64,000 nucleotides of DNA, from contig NZ_JAHCAS010000001.1 in the NCBI RefSeq assembly GCF_019634775.1, positions 496,001 through 560,000 on the forward strand. The letters are read 5' to 3'. Origin of the DNA: Dokdonella sp. (GTDB lineage: Bacteria > Pseudomonadota > Gammaproteobacteria > Xanthomonadales > Rhodanobacteraceae). Positions 25,079 through 33,673 of this stretch are shown here, one piece after another. Below the pieces are notes generated by a model, which had not been told where the DNA came from, did not search any database, and saw nothing but the letters and a program-made list of their open reading frames with translations. Both the position numbers and the translations under genes were made by a program. The number at the start of each line of letters is the position of its first letter. Positions within the stretch are counted from its first letter, which is position 1.

Positions 25079-26395
25079 TCAGTTGCAGGAGGTCGCCGGG
25101 GTGCTGCCGTTGCTGGCAGGCGTGTTGTTTGATTTGTAGCTGTGCACGCAGGTGAGGTTGCCGGAGCCGGTGAACTTGTTGCCGACGTACTCGACCAGGG
25201 AGCCGGCGATTTGGACCACGGCCGTACCGGTCGTCTCCAGCAGGAAGGCGCCCGTCGTCGAGCTGGTTGCCACATGGCTGTCCTGGATGCGGACGTTGCC
25301 ATTGCTGCCGAGATAAATCGCTCGGTGACCGCCGCACAGGTAGCTGTCACGGATCAGCGGTGAGGACGACGTGCCCTGGAAGGCGAAACCGGTGCCCGTG
25401 GCGTTGCTGCAGGTCAGATCCGAGGCCTCGGCACCATACAGATGGCTGTTTTCTATCAGTGCTTGCGGAAAGCCTCCCGTGTTGTTGACGCTGCCAACGG
25501 CGGCATTGACGGTGGTCGCGCCGCTGGCGCGCAGCGTGGCGCGACTGATGTGCGGTTCGGAGTCGTACAGATAGACGGCGTAGCGTGCGGTACCGGAACC
25601 GGCGGCAACGATTTCGACATCTTCGATCCGGGTGCTGCGACTGGCGCCTTCGTTCCCGTAGACGCCGATCCCGTAGGCGCCGCTGCCAGTGTGTTCGATC
25701 CGAAGATTGCTGAGGCGGGCTTGGTTGGCGAGGCTGAACACTGCCGCGTTCGGCACCGGCGAGGCCGCCGTATTGCTGGCGCGGATCACCGTGCTGCCCT
25801 TGCCCATGCCGCGGACATGGACGTAGCCGGGCACGTTCAATGGACCGGCCTCGTTGTAGATGCCGGGGCCGACCAGAACCAGGTAGGGGTTGCTCGCGCT
25901 GGGAGCGCTGATCGATGCGAGGGCGGCGGCGACGGTCGCGAACTGGCCGCCGCTCACGCCGACCGTGCGCAGGTTGGCCATGGCGATGCTGCCGGCCTCG
26001 GCCGCACCGAGAGCGAACAATGCCTGCGGCGCCGCCGTCACCTTCTGTCTCGGGCTCAGCAGCGTGTAGCTGCCGGTGCTAGCGCCGGGTCGGACTTCGA
26101 TCTGCAGCCAGTGTTGGCGATCTGCGATCGGGCTGGTGCCGAAGTCGAGCTCGAGGGCGAAGGTGCCCCCGGTCACGGAGACGTCATCGCTGGTGAGCTG
26201 TGGGCCGACCAAGCTGCCTCCGGTGGGCGCGTCGTACAGGCGCAGGCGGAAGTCGAACTGGCCGTTGGACGGGTTTCCGGATTGCCGCAACTCGCCCTGA
26301 TAGGTGATGGCGGTGCCCAACGGCGCAGCGGACAGGTTGCCGATGGTGGCGGTAGCCAGGACTGCCAGCATTGCGAAACGGATGCAGGTGTTCAT
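25079..26395 (-). CDS. Secreted beta-helix protein
   Basis: The 438-residue protein starts at the ATG at 26393-26395, preceded by AGAGGA. A signal peptide (MNTCIRFAMLAVLATATIGN) is followed by AITYQGELRQSGNPSNGQFD, a YQG-x-L opening found in bacterial surface proteins, and then by beta-helix turns (VHVRGMGKGSTVIRASN, RLSNLRIEHTGSGAYGIGVY). It lies 13 bases downstream of the small tagged protein gene, so the two form an operon. Unlike its neighbour it lacks the GFE tag and ends SNGSTPATSCN. Confidence 0.8.
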   Translation of the reverse strand: MNTCIRFAMLAVLATATIGNLSAAPLGTAITYQGELRQSGNPSNGQFDFRLRLYDAPTGGSLVGPQLTSDDVSVTGGTFALELDFGTSPIADRQHWLQIEVRPGASTGSYTLLSPRQKVTAAPQALFALGAAEAGSIAMANLRTVGVSGGQFATVAAALASISAPSASNPYLVLVGPGIYNEAGPLNVPGYVHVRGMGKGSTVIRASNTAASPVPNAAVFSLANQARLSNLRIEHTGSGAYGIGVYGNEGASRSTRIEDVEIVAAGSGTARYAVYLYDSEPHISRATLRASGATTVNAAVGSVNNTGGFPQALIENSHLYGAEASDLTCSNATGTGFAFQGTSSSPLIRDSYLCGGHRAIYLGSNGNVRIQDSHVATSSTTGAFLLETTGTAVVQIAGSLVEYVGNKFTGSGNLTCVHSYKSNNTPASNGSTPATSCN

Positions 26396-26408
26396 CTCGG
26401 TCTTCCTC

Positions 26409-26678
26409 TCAGGGTTCGAATCCATTGGCGAAAATCAGGTCACCGGTCGATAGCGGCGATGCCCAGAACCCGCCGTGCACGGTGTAGGTGCCGCTGCCGG
26501 CCTGGCCGGGATCGGGCTGGCCGATCGTGCCGGTGAGGGCATACGCCCCTCCGGTCGAGTAGCCTCCGCCGGTGTCGATGGTGCTGCGACGGATGCTGAA
26601 CTCGCCGCCAGACTGTGCCGCGACCACGGCGGCGGATGCCGCCAGCGTGGCCGCCAGGGCAAGACAAGGTTGTCTCAT
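26409..26678 (-). CDS. Small secreted protein with GFE tag
   Basis: The 89-residue protein starts at the ATG at 26676-26678 behind GGAGGACAC. It has a signal peptide (MRQPCLALAATLAASAAVVA), a short body (EFSIRRSTIDTGGGYSTGGA, then YALTGTIGQPDPG, VHGGFWA) and the terminal tag DLIFANGFEP. The middle block is a single repeat unit seen in many secreted proteins of this group. It is the smallest tagged protein here and the first gene of a two-gene operon. Confidence 0.8.
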   Translation of the reverse strand: MRQPCLALAATLAASAAVVAAQSGGEFSIRRSTIDTGGGYSTGGAYALTGTIGQPDPGQAGSGTYTVHGGFWASPLSTGDLIFANGFEP

Positions 26679-27049
26679 CTGCTGTGTCCTCCATCCCCGG
26701 CTGCACCCGCCCGATTGCGGAAGCGTGTGGGGATGACGGCCAGCCTGTGGCTACCGGCGGGGCCGATCTTGAAGAATCCTTGATGGATTCCTGAATTCGC
26801 TTGATGAACCGGGAAAACTACCCGATAGGTTGACGGCGCCTGCGAGGAAGGCTTCTGGCACTTCATCCACCGCCCGGGTAACGGCGAGGGGATCAAAAAC
26901 GCCGGCCCGGATCGAAGGAGGCCGCATTGGCCACCCCCACCTTCACGATGGTGAACCCGGCCAACGCCAGGCGGCTTCCGGCGCGTTCGACGAAATCGGC
27001 GTGGAAGTCGACGCTCACCACCTCGCGAACCAGATTGCAGGTGGTGACG

Positions 27050-27165
27050 TCAATGGAAATGACCCGCTTGAGGCGTTGCGCCCAGGTCATCGCGCGGCAC
27101 TGCTCCTCGGGGCTGCGCGGCTCCTCGTTGACGCTGACCTCAACCGGTGTGGCATCGGTCGCAGG
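27050..27165 (-). pseudogene. IS91-type transposase remnant
   Basis: On the minus strand the peptide MTWAQRLKRVISIDVTTC matches the C-terminal zinc-binding block of IS91-family transposases (MTWAQRLKRVF-(N/S)-ID-(I/V)-x-T-C). It is preceded by a few acidic residues and followed by unrelated sequence, so only about 35 codons remain. The rest of the 26679-27372 gap holds no supported gene. Confidence 0.6.
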
Positions 27166-27372
27166 CCGCTTGCCTCACCCCGAGGGTGTCCGTTGTGCGC
27201 GCAGGTTCGCATTCGGCGCAAACACGTCATGCAAGCGGGCGAGATGCGCACGTGAAGCAGCTCTACATCTGGCGCAAACGGGCGGCCTGATCCGCAGCGT
27301 GTGATTCCTGCACTTGCACCGACACCGCCCGCCTGTCAGCGTGCGCGTTGCGATGAAGCATTGGATTCCCAC

Positions 27373-28908
27373 ATGCGCCTGACCCTCCTGATCATGGGTC
27401 TGCTGCCCGCCTGCGTGTTCGCTGCGAATTGCGTGCGGCCCGGCGATTCGGTGTTCGCCTCCAGCTTCGATATTCCCGCGCAACGGGCCTTCTATGTCGC
27501 CAGCAACGGTAGCAATGGCGCCGACGGCAGCCTGGCCACGCCCTGGCGCACGATCCAGCATGGCATCGACGTGGCCCAGGCCGGCGACCTCGTGTGCGTG
27601 CGCGGCGGCATCTACAACGAACTGGTGAGCATGACCCGCTCCGGCTCGCTCGCCGCCGGACCCATCGTGCTGCAATCGGTGCCGGGCGAGACCGCGATCA
27701 TCGACGGCACCGGCCTGCCGATCCCCGATGGCCAATACGGACTGGTCACCCTGATCGATGTCAGCCATGTCAGCGTGCAGGGCCTGGAACTGCGCAACTA
27801 CACGACGGCCTCGACCGCGCTGGTTCCGATCGGCATGTACGTGACCGGCGCCGGCACCCGCATCCGCCTGCTCGACAACCACATCCACGCCATCCGCAAC
27901 ACCGGCAACGGCTGCGCCGCCAATGCCTTCGGTCTCAAGGTGGATGGCACGCGCGCGCCGCAATCGATCAACGACCTCATCATCGCCGGCAACGACATCC
28001 ATGACCTCGTGCTCGGTTGCAGCGAATCCTTCTCCCTGGATGGCAACGTGGAGAACTGGATCATCAGCAACAACCGCGTGCACGACACCAACAACATCGG
28101 CATCGGCGCGATCGGCTTTGAAGGTGTTGCCCCGAACCCGGCCTTCGACCAGGCCCGCGACGGCCTCATCGTCGGCAACCATGTCTACAACATCAGCTCG
28201 TTCGGCAACCCGGCCTATGGCAACGAGTACGCCGCCGATGGCATTTATGTCGACGGCGGCAAGCGCATCACCATCGAGCACAACCGCATCCATCATGTCG
28301 ATATCGGCATCGAGGTGGCCAGTGAACATGCCGGGCGCACCAGCAGCGAAGTGATCGTGCGCAACAATCTGGTCTATTCCGGCAATTCGGCCGGCATTTC
28401 GATCGGCGGGTATGACGCCAGCGTCGGTGGCAGCACGGCCGTCGAAATCTACGGCAACACGCTCGTGCGCAACGACCAGGCCGGCACCGGCTCCGGTGAA
28501 TTCCAGATCCAGTACCACGCGACCAACAACCGCTTCGCCAACAACATCCTGTACGCCAGCAGCGACGGCGTGCTGATCAGCGCCTACACCGGCGACACAC
28601 CCGCACCCGCCATCCTCAACCACAACCTGTACTGGACCGATTCCGGCAGCACACCCGCCTGGACCTGGCTCGGCACCGAGTACAACACCCTGGCCAGCTA
28701 TCGCAGCGCTTCCGGCCAGGACGGCGCATCGCTCTTCGACAATCCCGACTTTTTCGACCTGGTCGCACCCGACCTGCGCCTGCAAACCGGCTCACCCGGA
28801 ATCAATGCCGGCAGCGATCCAGGCAACGGCCTCGCCGGCCTCCTCGACTTCGCCGGCCTCCCACGCATCCAGGGCGCCGCCATCGACATCGGCGCGCACG
28901 AACGCTGA
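27373..28908 (+). CDS. Secreted parallel beta-helix protein (choice-of-anchor Q type)
   Basis: The 511-residue protein starts at ATG 27373, giving signal peptide MRLTLLIMGLLPACVFA. Just after cleavage comes DSVFASSFD, an N-terminal version of the GFE tag. The body begins FYVASNGSNGADGSLATPWR then TIQHGIDVAQAGD, the classic start of secreted beta-helix proteins, continues with many N-rich rungs and ends GLPRIQGAAIDIGAHE, the usual ending of choice-of-anchor Q proteins. It is probably secreted or surface-bound; pectate-lyase-like activity is possible, but no catalytic set is clear. Confidence 0.85.
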   Translation: MRLTLLIMGLLPACVFAANCVRPGDSVFASSFDIPAQRAFYVASNGSNGADGSLATPWRTIQHGIDVAQAGDLVCVRGGIYNELVSMTRSGSLAAGPIVLQSVPGETAIIDGTGLPIPDGQYGLVTLIDVSHVSVQGLELRNYTTASTALVPIGMYVTGAGTRIRLLDNHIHAIRNTGNGCAANAFGLKVDGTRAPQSINDLIIAGNDIHDLVLGCSESFSLDGNVENWIISNNRVHDTNNIGIGAIGFEGVAPNPAFDQARDGLIVGNHVYNISSFGNPAYGNEYAADGIYVDGGKRITIEHNRIHHVDIGIEVASEHAGRTSSEVIVRNNLVYSGNSAGISIGGYDASVGGSTAVEIYGNTLVRNDQAGTGSGEFQIQYHATNNRFANNILYASSDGVLISAYTGDTPAPAILNHNLYWTDSGSTPAWTWLGTEYNTLASYRSASGQDGASLFDNPDFFDLVAPDLRLQTGSPGINAGSDPGNGLAGLLDFAGLPRIQGAAIDIGAHER

Positions 28909-29070
28909 CGTGCCTGGGCGGCTCCGTGCAGCTCAGCCGCGACCGCTATCCAGCGGCGCGCGAAGCGGGCCGTGAAGTGGGAGGGTTTGGAACTTCAACC
29001 GGCCTTTCCGGGCGGCCTGGCGGATAGGCGGCAGTCGTGCAAGCGTCGGTCCTGGCACCGAATCGGACGT

Positions 29071-29181
29071 TCACGCGCTGGATTTCGGCATCTCGGGGCC
29101 GCGCATCGGCGCCATCCAGGTGAGCGAGCCGGCGAAGGCGAGCGCGCAGCCCGCGATCATGAGGTGGATGATCGATTGCAT
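29071..29181 (-). CDS. Possible 36-residue membrane peptide
   Basis: A short frame (MQSIIHLMIAGCALAFAGSL then TWMAPMRGP...) lies 54 bases after the stop of the kinase gene on the same strand. It would form one transmembrane helix. There is no good ribosome binding site, so it may not be real. The remaining part of the 28909-29234 gap holds no other supported gene. Confidence 0.3.
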   Translation of the reverse strand: MQSIIHLMIAGCALAFAGSLTWMAPMRGPEMPKSSA

Positions 29182-29234
29182 GACGAAACCGCGTGACCCA
29201 GGTGCGGCCCGCCGGAGCCGGCGCTGCGCGGTGC

Positions 29235-32012
29235 TCACGGTTCGGCCAACCCCAGTCGCGTGGCGAGCCGCTCGGCCGCTGCGCGGCTGACTTCGTGCGC
29301 CAGCAGCGTTTCGCGCAACACCGGCAGCGCCGCATGCAACAACTCTCGCGCGCCCACGCGGTCGCCCTGGCGCAGGCGGATGCCTGCCAGTTCGCTGCGC
29401 GCGATCGCGAGGTCGACCGGCGCCGTATCGGCACGCTCGAAACCCGCGACCGCGGCGGCCTGTTCCTGGTCGGCGCGTTCGAGGTCGCCCATGTCCATGG
29501 CAAACGCCGCGCGTGCGCGGTGTATGTGCAGGAACAGCGGATGCTCGGGCGGGACCAGCGCCTGCCACAGGCGCGTCACCTCCTCCAGCATGGGCAGGCC
29601 GCGATCGGGCCGATGCATCTGCCGCGCAAGCACGACCAGTTGCCAGGTGAGCATCGCGTACTCGGCCGAGTCCACGCCGTCGATGCGCGCGGAATCGGCG
29701 CGCAACCGGGTCAACATTTCCAGCGCGCGGGCGTGTTCACCGGCCAGGCCAAGGGTGCGGGCCTGTGCGCGCAAGGCCCGTCGGCGCGCCTGGTGGTCGG
29801 CGGCGAGCCCGGCCTGGTCGAACACCGCCAGTGCCTCGCGGTACAGCGGTTTGGCCGCGGCATAGTCACCCGCGCTTTCCAGCACGCCGGCGCTGTTCAA
29901 CAGGCCGATGGCCTCGTCCTGGGTGCCCTGGATGCCGACATCGAGGCGGAACCGTTCCGACTGGGCCAGCTGTTCGGCAGCTTCGCGGTAGCGGCCCAGG
30001 TCGTTGAGCGCGAGCGCGAGCTCGTTGGTCAGGTACATCATGCGCACGCCACCGGGATCGACCACGCGCGCATGCAGCGCAATGGCCTCACGCAGCAGCG
30101 TGGCGGCGGCGTTGGCGTCGCCGGAGGTGCGCAGCGCGACCGCCTTGGCCAGCAGCAGCCCCACGCGCGAGGGCGCATCCTTGGGGCGTTGTGCGGCCAG
30201 CCGTGCGAGCGCGGCATCGGCCACCGCCAGCGCGAGCGCGGGGTCTCCGGCCGTGGCACTGAGTGACGCCAGGTTCTGGGCGATGTCCACTTGCAGTTCC
30301 AGCGGCAAGGCCGCGGTTTCGCTGGCCGAACCCAGTGCCTCGCGCAGCAGCGGGATCGCCGCCTCGTCCTTGCCGTCGCGGTGCTCGATGATGGCCAGGT
30401 TGGCGAGGCTGCGCGCGCGTTCGCTGCGCTCACCCGGTGCGAAGCGCTCGCGCCATTGGGCAGCCTGCTGCGCCGCTGCGCGGGCACCGGCGATGTCGCC
30501 GGTGATACCGCGCTGGTTGGCCAGGGTGTCGAGGTCGCCGGCCAGTTCCAGCGCCTCGGCGCGATCGGTGGGCACGAGCCCATGCAGGCCCGCGCGCATC
30601 AATTCCGCGGCGCGCACCGACTCGCCCAGTTCGCCGTACAGCGACGCGAGCAGGCGCTGCATCGATTGCACCAGTACCGCATCGTCGCGTTGCGCGAGCT
30701 CGTGGCTGGCGGCGTCGAGCAGGTCACGGATGCTCACCTGGCGGTTCATCGCCACCTGCGGTGCGGCGGCGGCGAAAGCGGCACGCAGGAACTCGAGCGA
30801 GGCACGCGCGCGCCGCGCGTCGCGTTCGGATGCCGCCTGCGCGTGTTGCGCCACGGCCTGGGCCTGGCGCGCCAGGGTGCGCTCGTGGGCGAGGCGCCAG
30901 ACGAAGGCGGCGGCCACCACGAGCGCGAGCAGCGCGGTGGCGACGGCGCCGCGGTAACGGCTGATGAACTTGCGCAGGCGATAGCGGCGGGTCCAGCGCG
31001 CCGCACGCACGGGCCGGCCTTGGCGGAAGCGGTGCAGGTCGTCGCGCAGTTCGCCGACGCTGGCGTAGCGCTGCGCGGGTTCGCGTGCGGTGGCCTTGGC
31101 GATGATGCCGGCGAGCTCCGCGCCCACCGTCACCGGCGGCACCACCGGCGGATCGGACGGCGGTTCGCCGCGGTGTCCGCTGAGCAGTTCGCGCAGCAGC
31201 ACGCCGAGGCTGTAGATGTCGCTGGCGGTGGTGATGGTGCCGCCGGCTTCCTGTTCCGGGCTGGCGTAGCCGTGACTGAACACGCGGGTGGAGGGTTCAT
31301 TGACCGGATCGGTGCCGGCATCGACCAGGCGCGCGATGCCAAAGTCGAGCAGCTTGACCGCACCGTCGGGCGTGACCATCACGTTGGCCGGCTTGAGGTC
31401 GCGGTGCACGACCAGGTGGCTGTGCGCGTGCGCGACCGCGTCGAGCATCGCGTCGAACAGGTCCAGGCGCTGCGCCAGGCCCAGCCGCTGTGTCAGCACA
31501 TGGTCGAGCAGCCGTTGCCCGGGCACGTACTCGATGACCAGCCAGGGCTGGCCTTGTGCGGTTTCACCGCCATCGAGCAGGCGCGCGATGTTGGGGTGGT
31601 CGAGGCTGGCGAGGATCTGCCGTTCGTGACGCAGGCGGCGGATCGCATCGTGGGTGGGAAAGCCGCGCAACAACTTGATGGCCACTTCACGTTGGAACTG
31701 GCCATCGGCGCGCTCGGCCAGCAGCACCGTGCCCATGCCGCCCGCACCCAGTTCACGCACTGGCCGCCACGGTCCGAACTTGTCGTGCGCGCCTACCGCG
31801 CCCGCTTGCAGGCGCGCAGCACCTTCGCTGATCAGGCGGTCGAGGCGGTCGTCGCCAAGCGCGTCGGCGGCCAACATCGCCGCCAGGCGCGCCCGCTGGT
31901 CCGCGTCCAGCGGCAGGCTGGCCAGCAGCTGGCTGCGTTGCGGTTCGGGCAGTTCGCACAGGCGCTCGAAATGCGGCGCGAGTTCGGTCAGTGGCGACTG
32001 CATCGTGTTCAT
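29235..32012 (-). CDS. Ser/Thr protein kinase with TPR region
   Basis: The 925-residue protein has a helical N-terminal segment (1-75), a kinase domain with ELGAGGMGTVLLAE, VAIK lysine K113, HRDLKPAN (203-210), DFG (223-225) and SPEQEAGG, a transmembrane helix at about 354-374, and a long TPR-type C-terminal region. All catalytic residues are present. Its ATG overlaps the stop of the upstream truncated sigma gene (ATGA), so it was built as a sigma-kinase operon. Its sigma partner now lacks its middle part, so the kinase's target is uncertain. Confidence 0.92.
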   Translation of the reverse strand: MNTMQSPLTELAPHFERLCELPEPQRSQLLASLPLDADQRARLAAMLAADALGDDRLDRLISEGAARLQAGAVGAHDKFGPWRPVRELGAGGMGTVLLAERADGQFQREVAIKLLRGFPTHDAIRRLRHERQILASLDHPNIARLLDGGETAQGQPWLVIEYVPGQRLLDHVLTQRLGLAQRLDLFDAMLDAVAHAHSHLVVHRDLKPANVMVTPDGAVKLLDFGIARLVDAGTDPVNEPSTRVFSHGYASPEQEAGGTITTASDIYSLGVLLRELLSGHRGEPPSDPPVVPPVTVGAELAGIIAKATAREPAQRYASVGELRDDLHRFRQGRPVRAARWTRRYRLRKFISRYRGAVATALLALVVAAAFVWRLAHERTLARQAQAVAQHAQAASERDARRARASLEFLRAAFAAAAPQVAMNRQVSIRDLLDAASHELAQRDDAVLVQSMQRLLASLYGELGESVRAAELMRAGLHGLVPTDRAEALELAGDLDTLANQRGITGDIAGARAAAQQAAQWRERFAPGERSERARSLANLAIIEHRDGKDEAAIPLLREALGSASETAALPLELQVDIAQNLASLSATAGDPALALAVADAALARLAAQRPKDAPSRVGLLLAKAVALRTSGDANAAATLLREAIALHARVVDPGGVRMMYLTNELALALNDLGRYREAAEQLAQSERFRLDVGIQGTQDEAIGLLNSAGVLESAGDYAAAKPLYREALAVFDQAGLAADHQARRRALRAQARTLGLAGEHARALEMLTRLRADSARIDGVDSAEYAMLTWQLVVLARQMHRPDRGLPMLEEVTRLWQALVPPEHPLFLHIHRARAAFAMDMGDLERADQEQAAAVAGFERADTAPVDLAIARSELAGIRLRQGDRVGARELLHAALPVLRETLLAHEVSRAAAERLATRLGLAEP

Positions 32013-32350
32013 GCCGCGGGCACGCTGGCCAGGCCGGCGCGTACCAGGCGCAGGTCATGGCCGATGTCGGCTTCGGACCGCTGCAGCGCCTGCGCAGTGG
32101 CACGGAAGAAATCCAGATGGTCGGCGCAGGCAGGCACGGCATCGTGCATGCGGCGCACCGCCTCGGGCGCCAGCGAGGTGGCCTCGCCTGCCCTGCCCGG
32201 GAACGAGCGCTGCGCCTGCGCAACCAGCGCACGCACGTTGGCATGGACGCGCTCGACCGGCGTCACGTGCGCCGACCCGCCGCCCGCGCGCCAGGCGCGG
32301 GCCAAGCCGGTGGCTTCAAGCTCCTGGACACGCGCCTGCATGCTGTGCAC
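32009..32350 (-). CDS. Internally deleted ECF-type sigma factor (possible pseudogene)
   Basis: The 113-residue frame aligns with the ECF sigma at 49280. Residues about 14-90 follow the region-2 pattern (HANVRALVAQAQ, then GEATSLAPEAVRRMHDA, DHLDFFRATAQALQ), and the end RSEADIGHDLRLVRAGLASV matches the last helices of region 4 (RSARSLRRDWRRARAVLNM in the relative). About 75 residues, covering -10 recognition and most of region 4, are missing in frame. The stop still overlaps the kinase start. It may be an in-frame relic or a small kinase-binding protein; it cannot be a normal sigma factor. Confidence 0.6.
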   Translation of the reverse strand: MHSMQARVQELEATGLARAWRAGGGSAHVTPVERVHANVRALVAQAQRSFPGRAGEATSLAPEAVRRMHDAVPACADHLDFFRATAQALQRSEADIGHDLRLVRAGLASVPAA

Positions 32351-32418
32351 CCGTTGTGGGATTGGCCATCCGGCCGCGTATCAGGATGTTGCGAAAACCC
32401 ATGGAGCAAGCTGCCGTG

Positions 32419-33192
32419 ATGATACTCCTTCGACCCATCGCGCGTGGCCTGCTGGCCGCCGCGCTCGCGGTCCCGGCCGGCGCCAACGCGCAGGTCCTGG
32501 CCGGGCCGCATACCGGCACACTGGCGCCGCTGTCCGTGCCCGGCCCGCACATGGTGATGCCATGGTACAACGGCGCGCTGGCCAACATCGGCACGGTCCA
32601 GTCCTGCCTCAGCAACCCGCCGCTGTTTGGCACACGCGTGATGGGCTATGCAGGCTTCAGCCATCCACCGCCGGACCTTCCGCCCGCGGTCGGCGAGGTG
32701 TTCTACACCCACCTCGTGCTCGCGCATCCGGGCAATCCCTGTGCCGGCAGTGCGGTGGCGATCGAGCTGATCCTGCCGGCGGGCCTGCAGACCGCGGTGT
32801 CGGCTGCCAACCCCACGTTCTGCTTCGCGATCCTGCCCAACCCCAACCGCCTCTACAACCTCGATGCCGACGTCGACTACGGTTGCCCGACGACCTTTCC
32901 GATGGGCCTGCAGGGTCTGGCGGTGCGGCCGTTGCGCGGCGGCCTGGGCAACAGTGGCGCCTGGGGCATGCACATGGGTTTCTGGCTGGAACTGCTGATC
33001 CCGTTGCGTGCGACCCAGCCGCAAAATGGCAGCAACTCCATCGTCTGGCGCGTGAATCCCGACATCGCCGTGGTTGGCTACCCGCAGGTGGCGGCGTTCG
33101 TCAATGGCGACGTGATCTTCCGCGACTCGATGGAGAACACGATGCTCAACCTCGACCTGTGCACGCTCAATCCCGCGCCGCAGGGCTGCTGA
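32419..33192 (+). CDS. Secreted hypothetical protein
   Basis: The 257-residue protein starts at ATG 32419, with GGAG 12 bases upstream; ATG 32401 in frame is possible. A signal peptide ends near PAGANA. The mature part has several Cys and a GDVIFRDSMEN segment near the end that resembles the GFE tag of neighbouring proteins, followed by LDLCTLNPAPQGC. I do not recognise a family. It is transcribed away from the sigma-kinase operon. Confidence 0.65.
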   Translation: MILLRPIARGLLAAALAVPAGANAQVLAGPHTGTLAPLSVPGPHMVMPWYNGALANIGTVQSCLSNPPLFGTRVMGYAGFSHPPPDLPPAVGEVFYTHLVLAHPGNPCAGSAVAIELILPAGLQTAVSAANPTFCFAILPNPNRLYNLDADVDYGCPTTFPMGLQGLAVRPLRGGLGNSGAWGMHMGFWLELLIPLRATQPQNGSNSIVWRVNPDIAVVGYPQVAAFVNGDVIFRDSMENTMLNLDLCTLNPAPQGC

Positions 33193-33512
33193 GGCTTGCC
33201 CCGCCAGGCCCGGCCGAGGGGCCGTGCGGAGATGTCGCGGGCACGCGCGCGCCTGAATCGGCGGCCGCACGTGCGCGTGTGGAGTGCGCGCGCGAGGCGC
33301 CAGGGTGCGCGGACAGTTCCAGGCCTCACCCACCGCGCGGCAATGGAGCGGCCGCCAGCGCGGGGGCTGGTGTTTTGGCCGCAAACCTGCGTTGTGTGGC
33401 GCACTCCACCAACGGAGTGCGTCCATGCGCCGGTTCCCGCAGCACCTCATCCAGTTTGCTGCCGGTCTCGTGCTGGTCGCTGCCGGTGCCGCCGCAGCCA
33501 CGCCCGCAGCAT

Positions 33513-33630
33513 GTAGTGGACACCTTCGACGTCGCTACCTGCAGCCTCATCATGCGCGCAGTGCTACGCGGCAACACCGCGCCAGAGCTGCAATTGCACA
33601 GGGCATTGCGTCGGATCGGACTGCGCCAGG
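33513..33630 (+). pseudogene. vsr: vsr (very short patch repair endonuclease) N-terminal fragment
   Basis: The frame starting near 33513 reads VVDTFDVATCSLIMRAVLRG, then NTAPELQLHRALRRIGLR. Vsr proteins carry R-S-x-I-M-x-A-(I/V)-(R)-x-x-(D/N)-T-x-P-E-L-x-(L/V)-R-R-A-L-x-x-x-G-(L/F)-R here. The catalytic Asp/His region is absent. A separate frame from ATG 33425 supplies a signal-peptide-like start (MRRFPQHLIQFAAGLVLVAA) and runs out of frame through the same DNA. The 33193-33673 gap contains nothing else I can support. Confidence 0.6.
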
Positions 33631-33673
33631 TCAGTAGGCGCCGTGCGGCGGCTCGCGCTGTCGATGGCCTGCT

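Noticed and set aside
26830..27255. Plus-strand frame in the gap before the beta-helix gene
   Set aside because: The minus strand carries an IS91 transposase motif over the same bases; the plus-strand product has no features.
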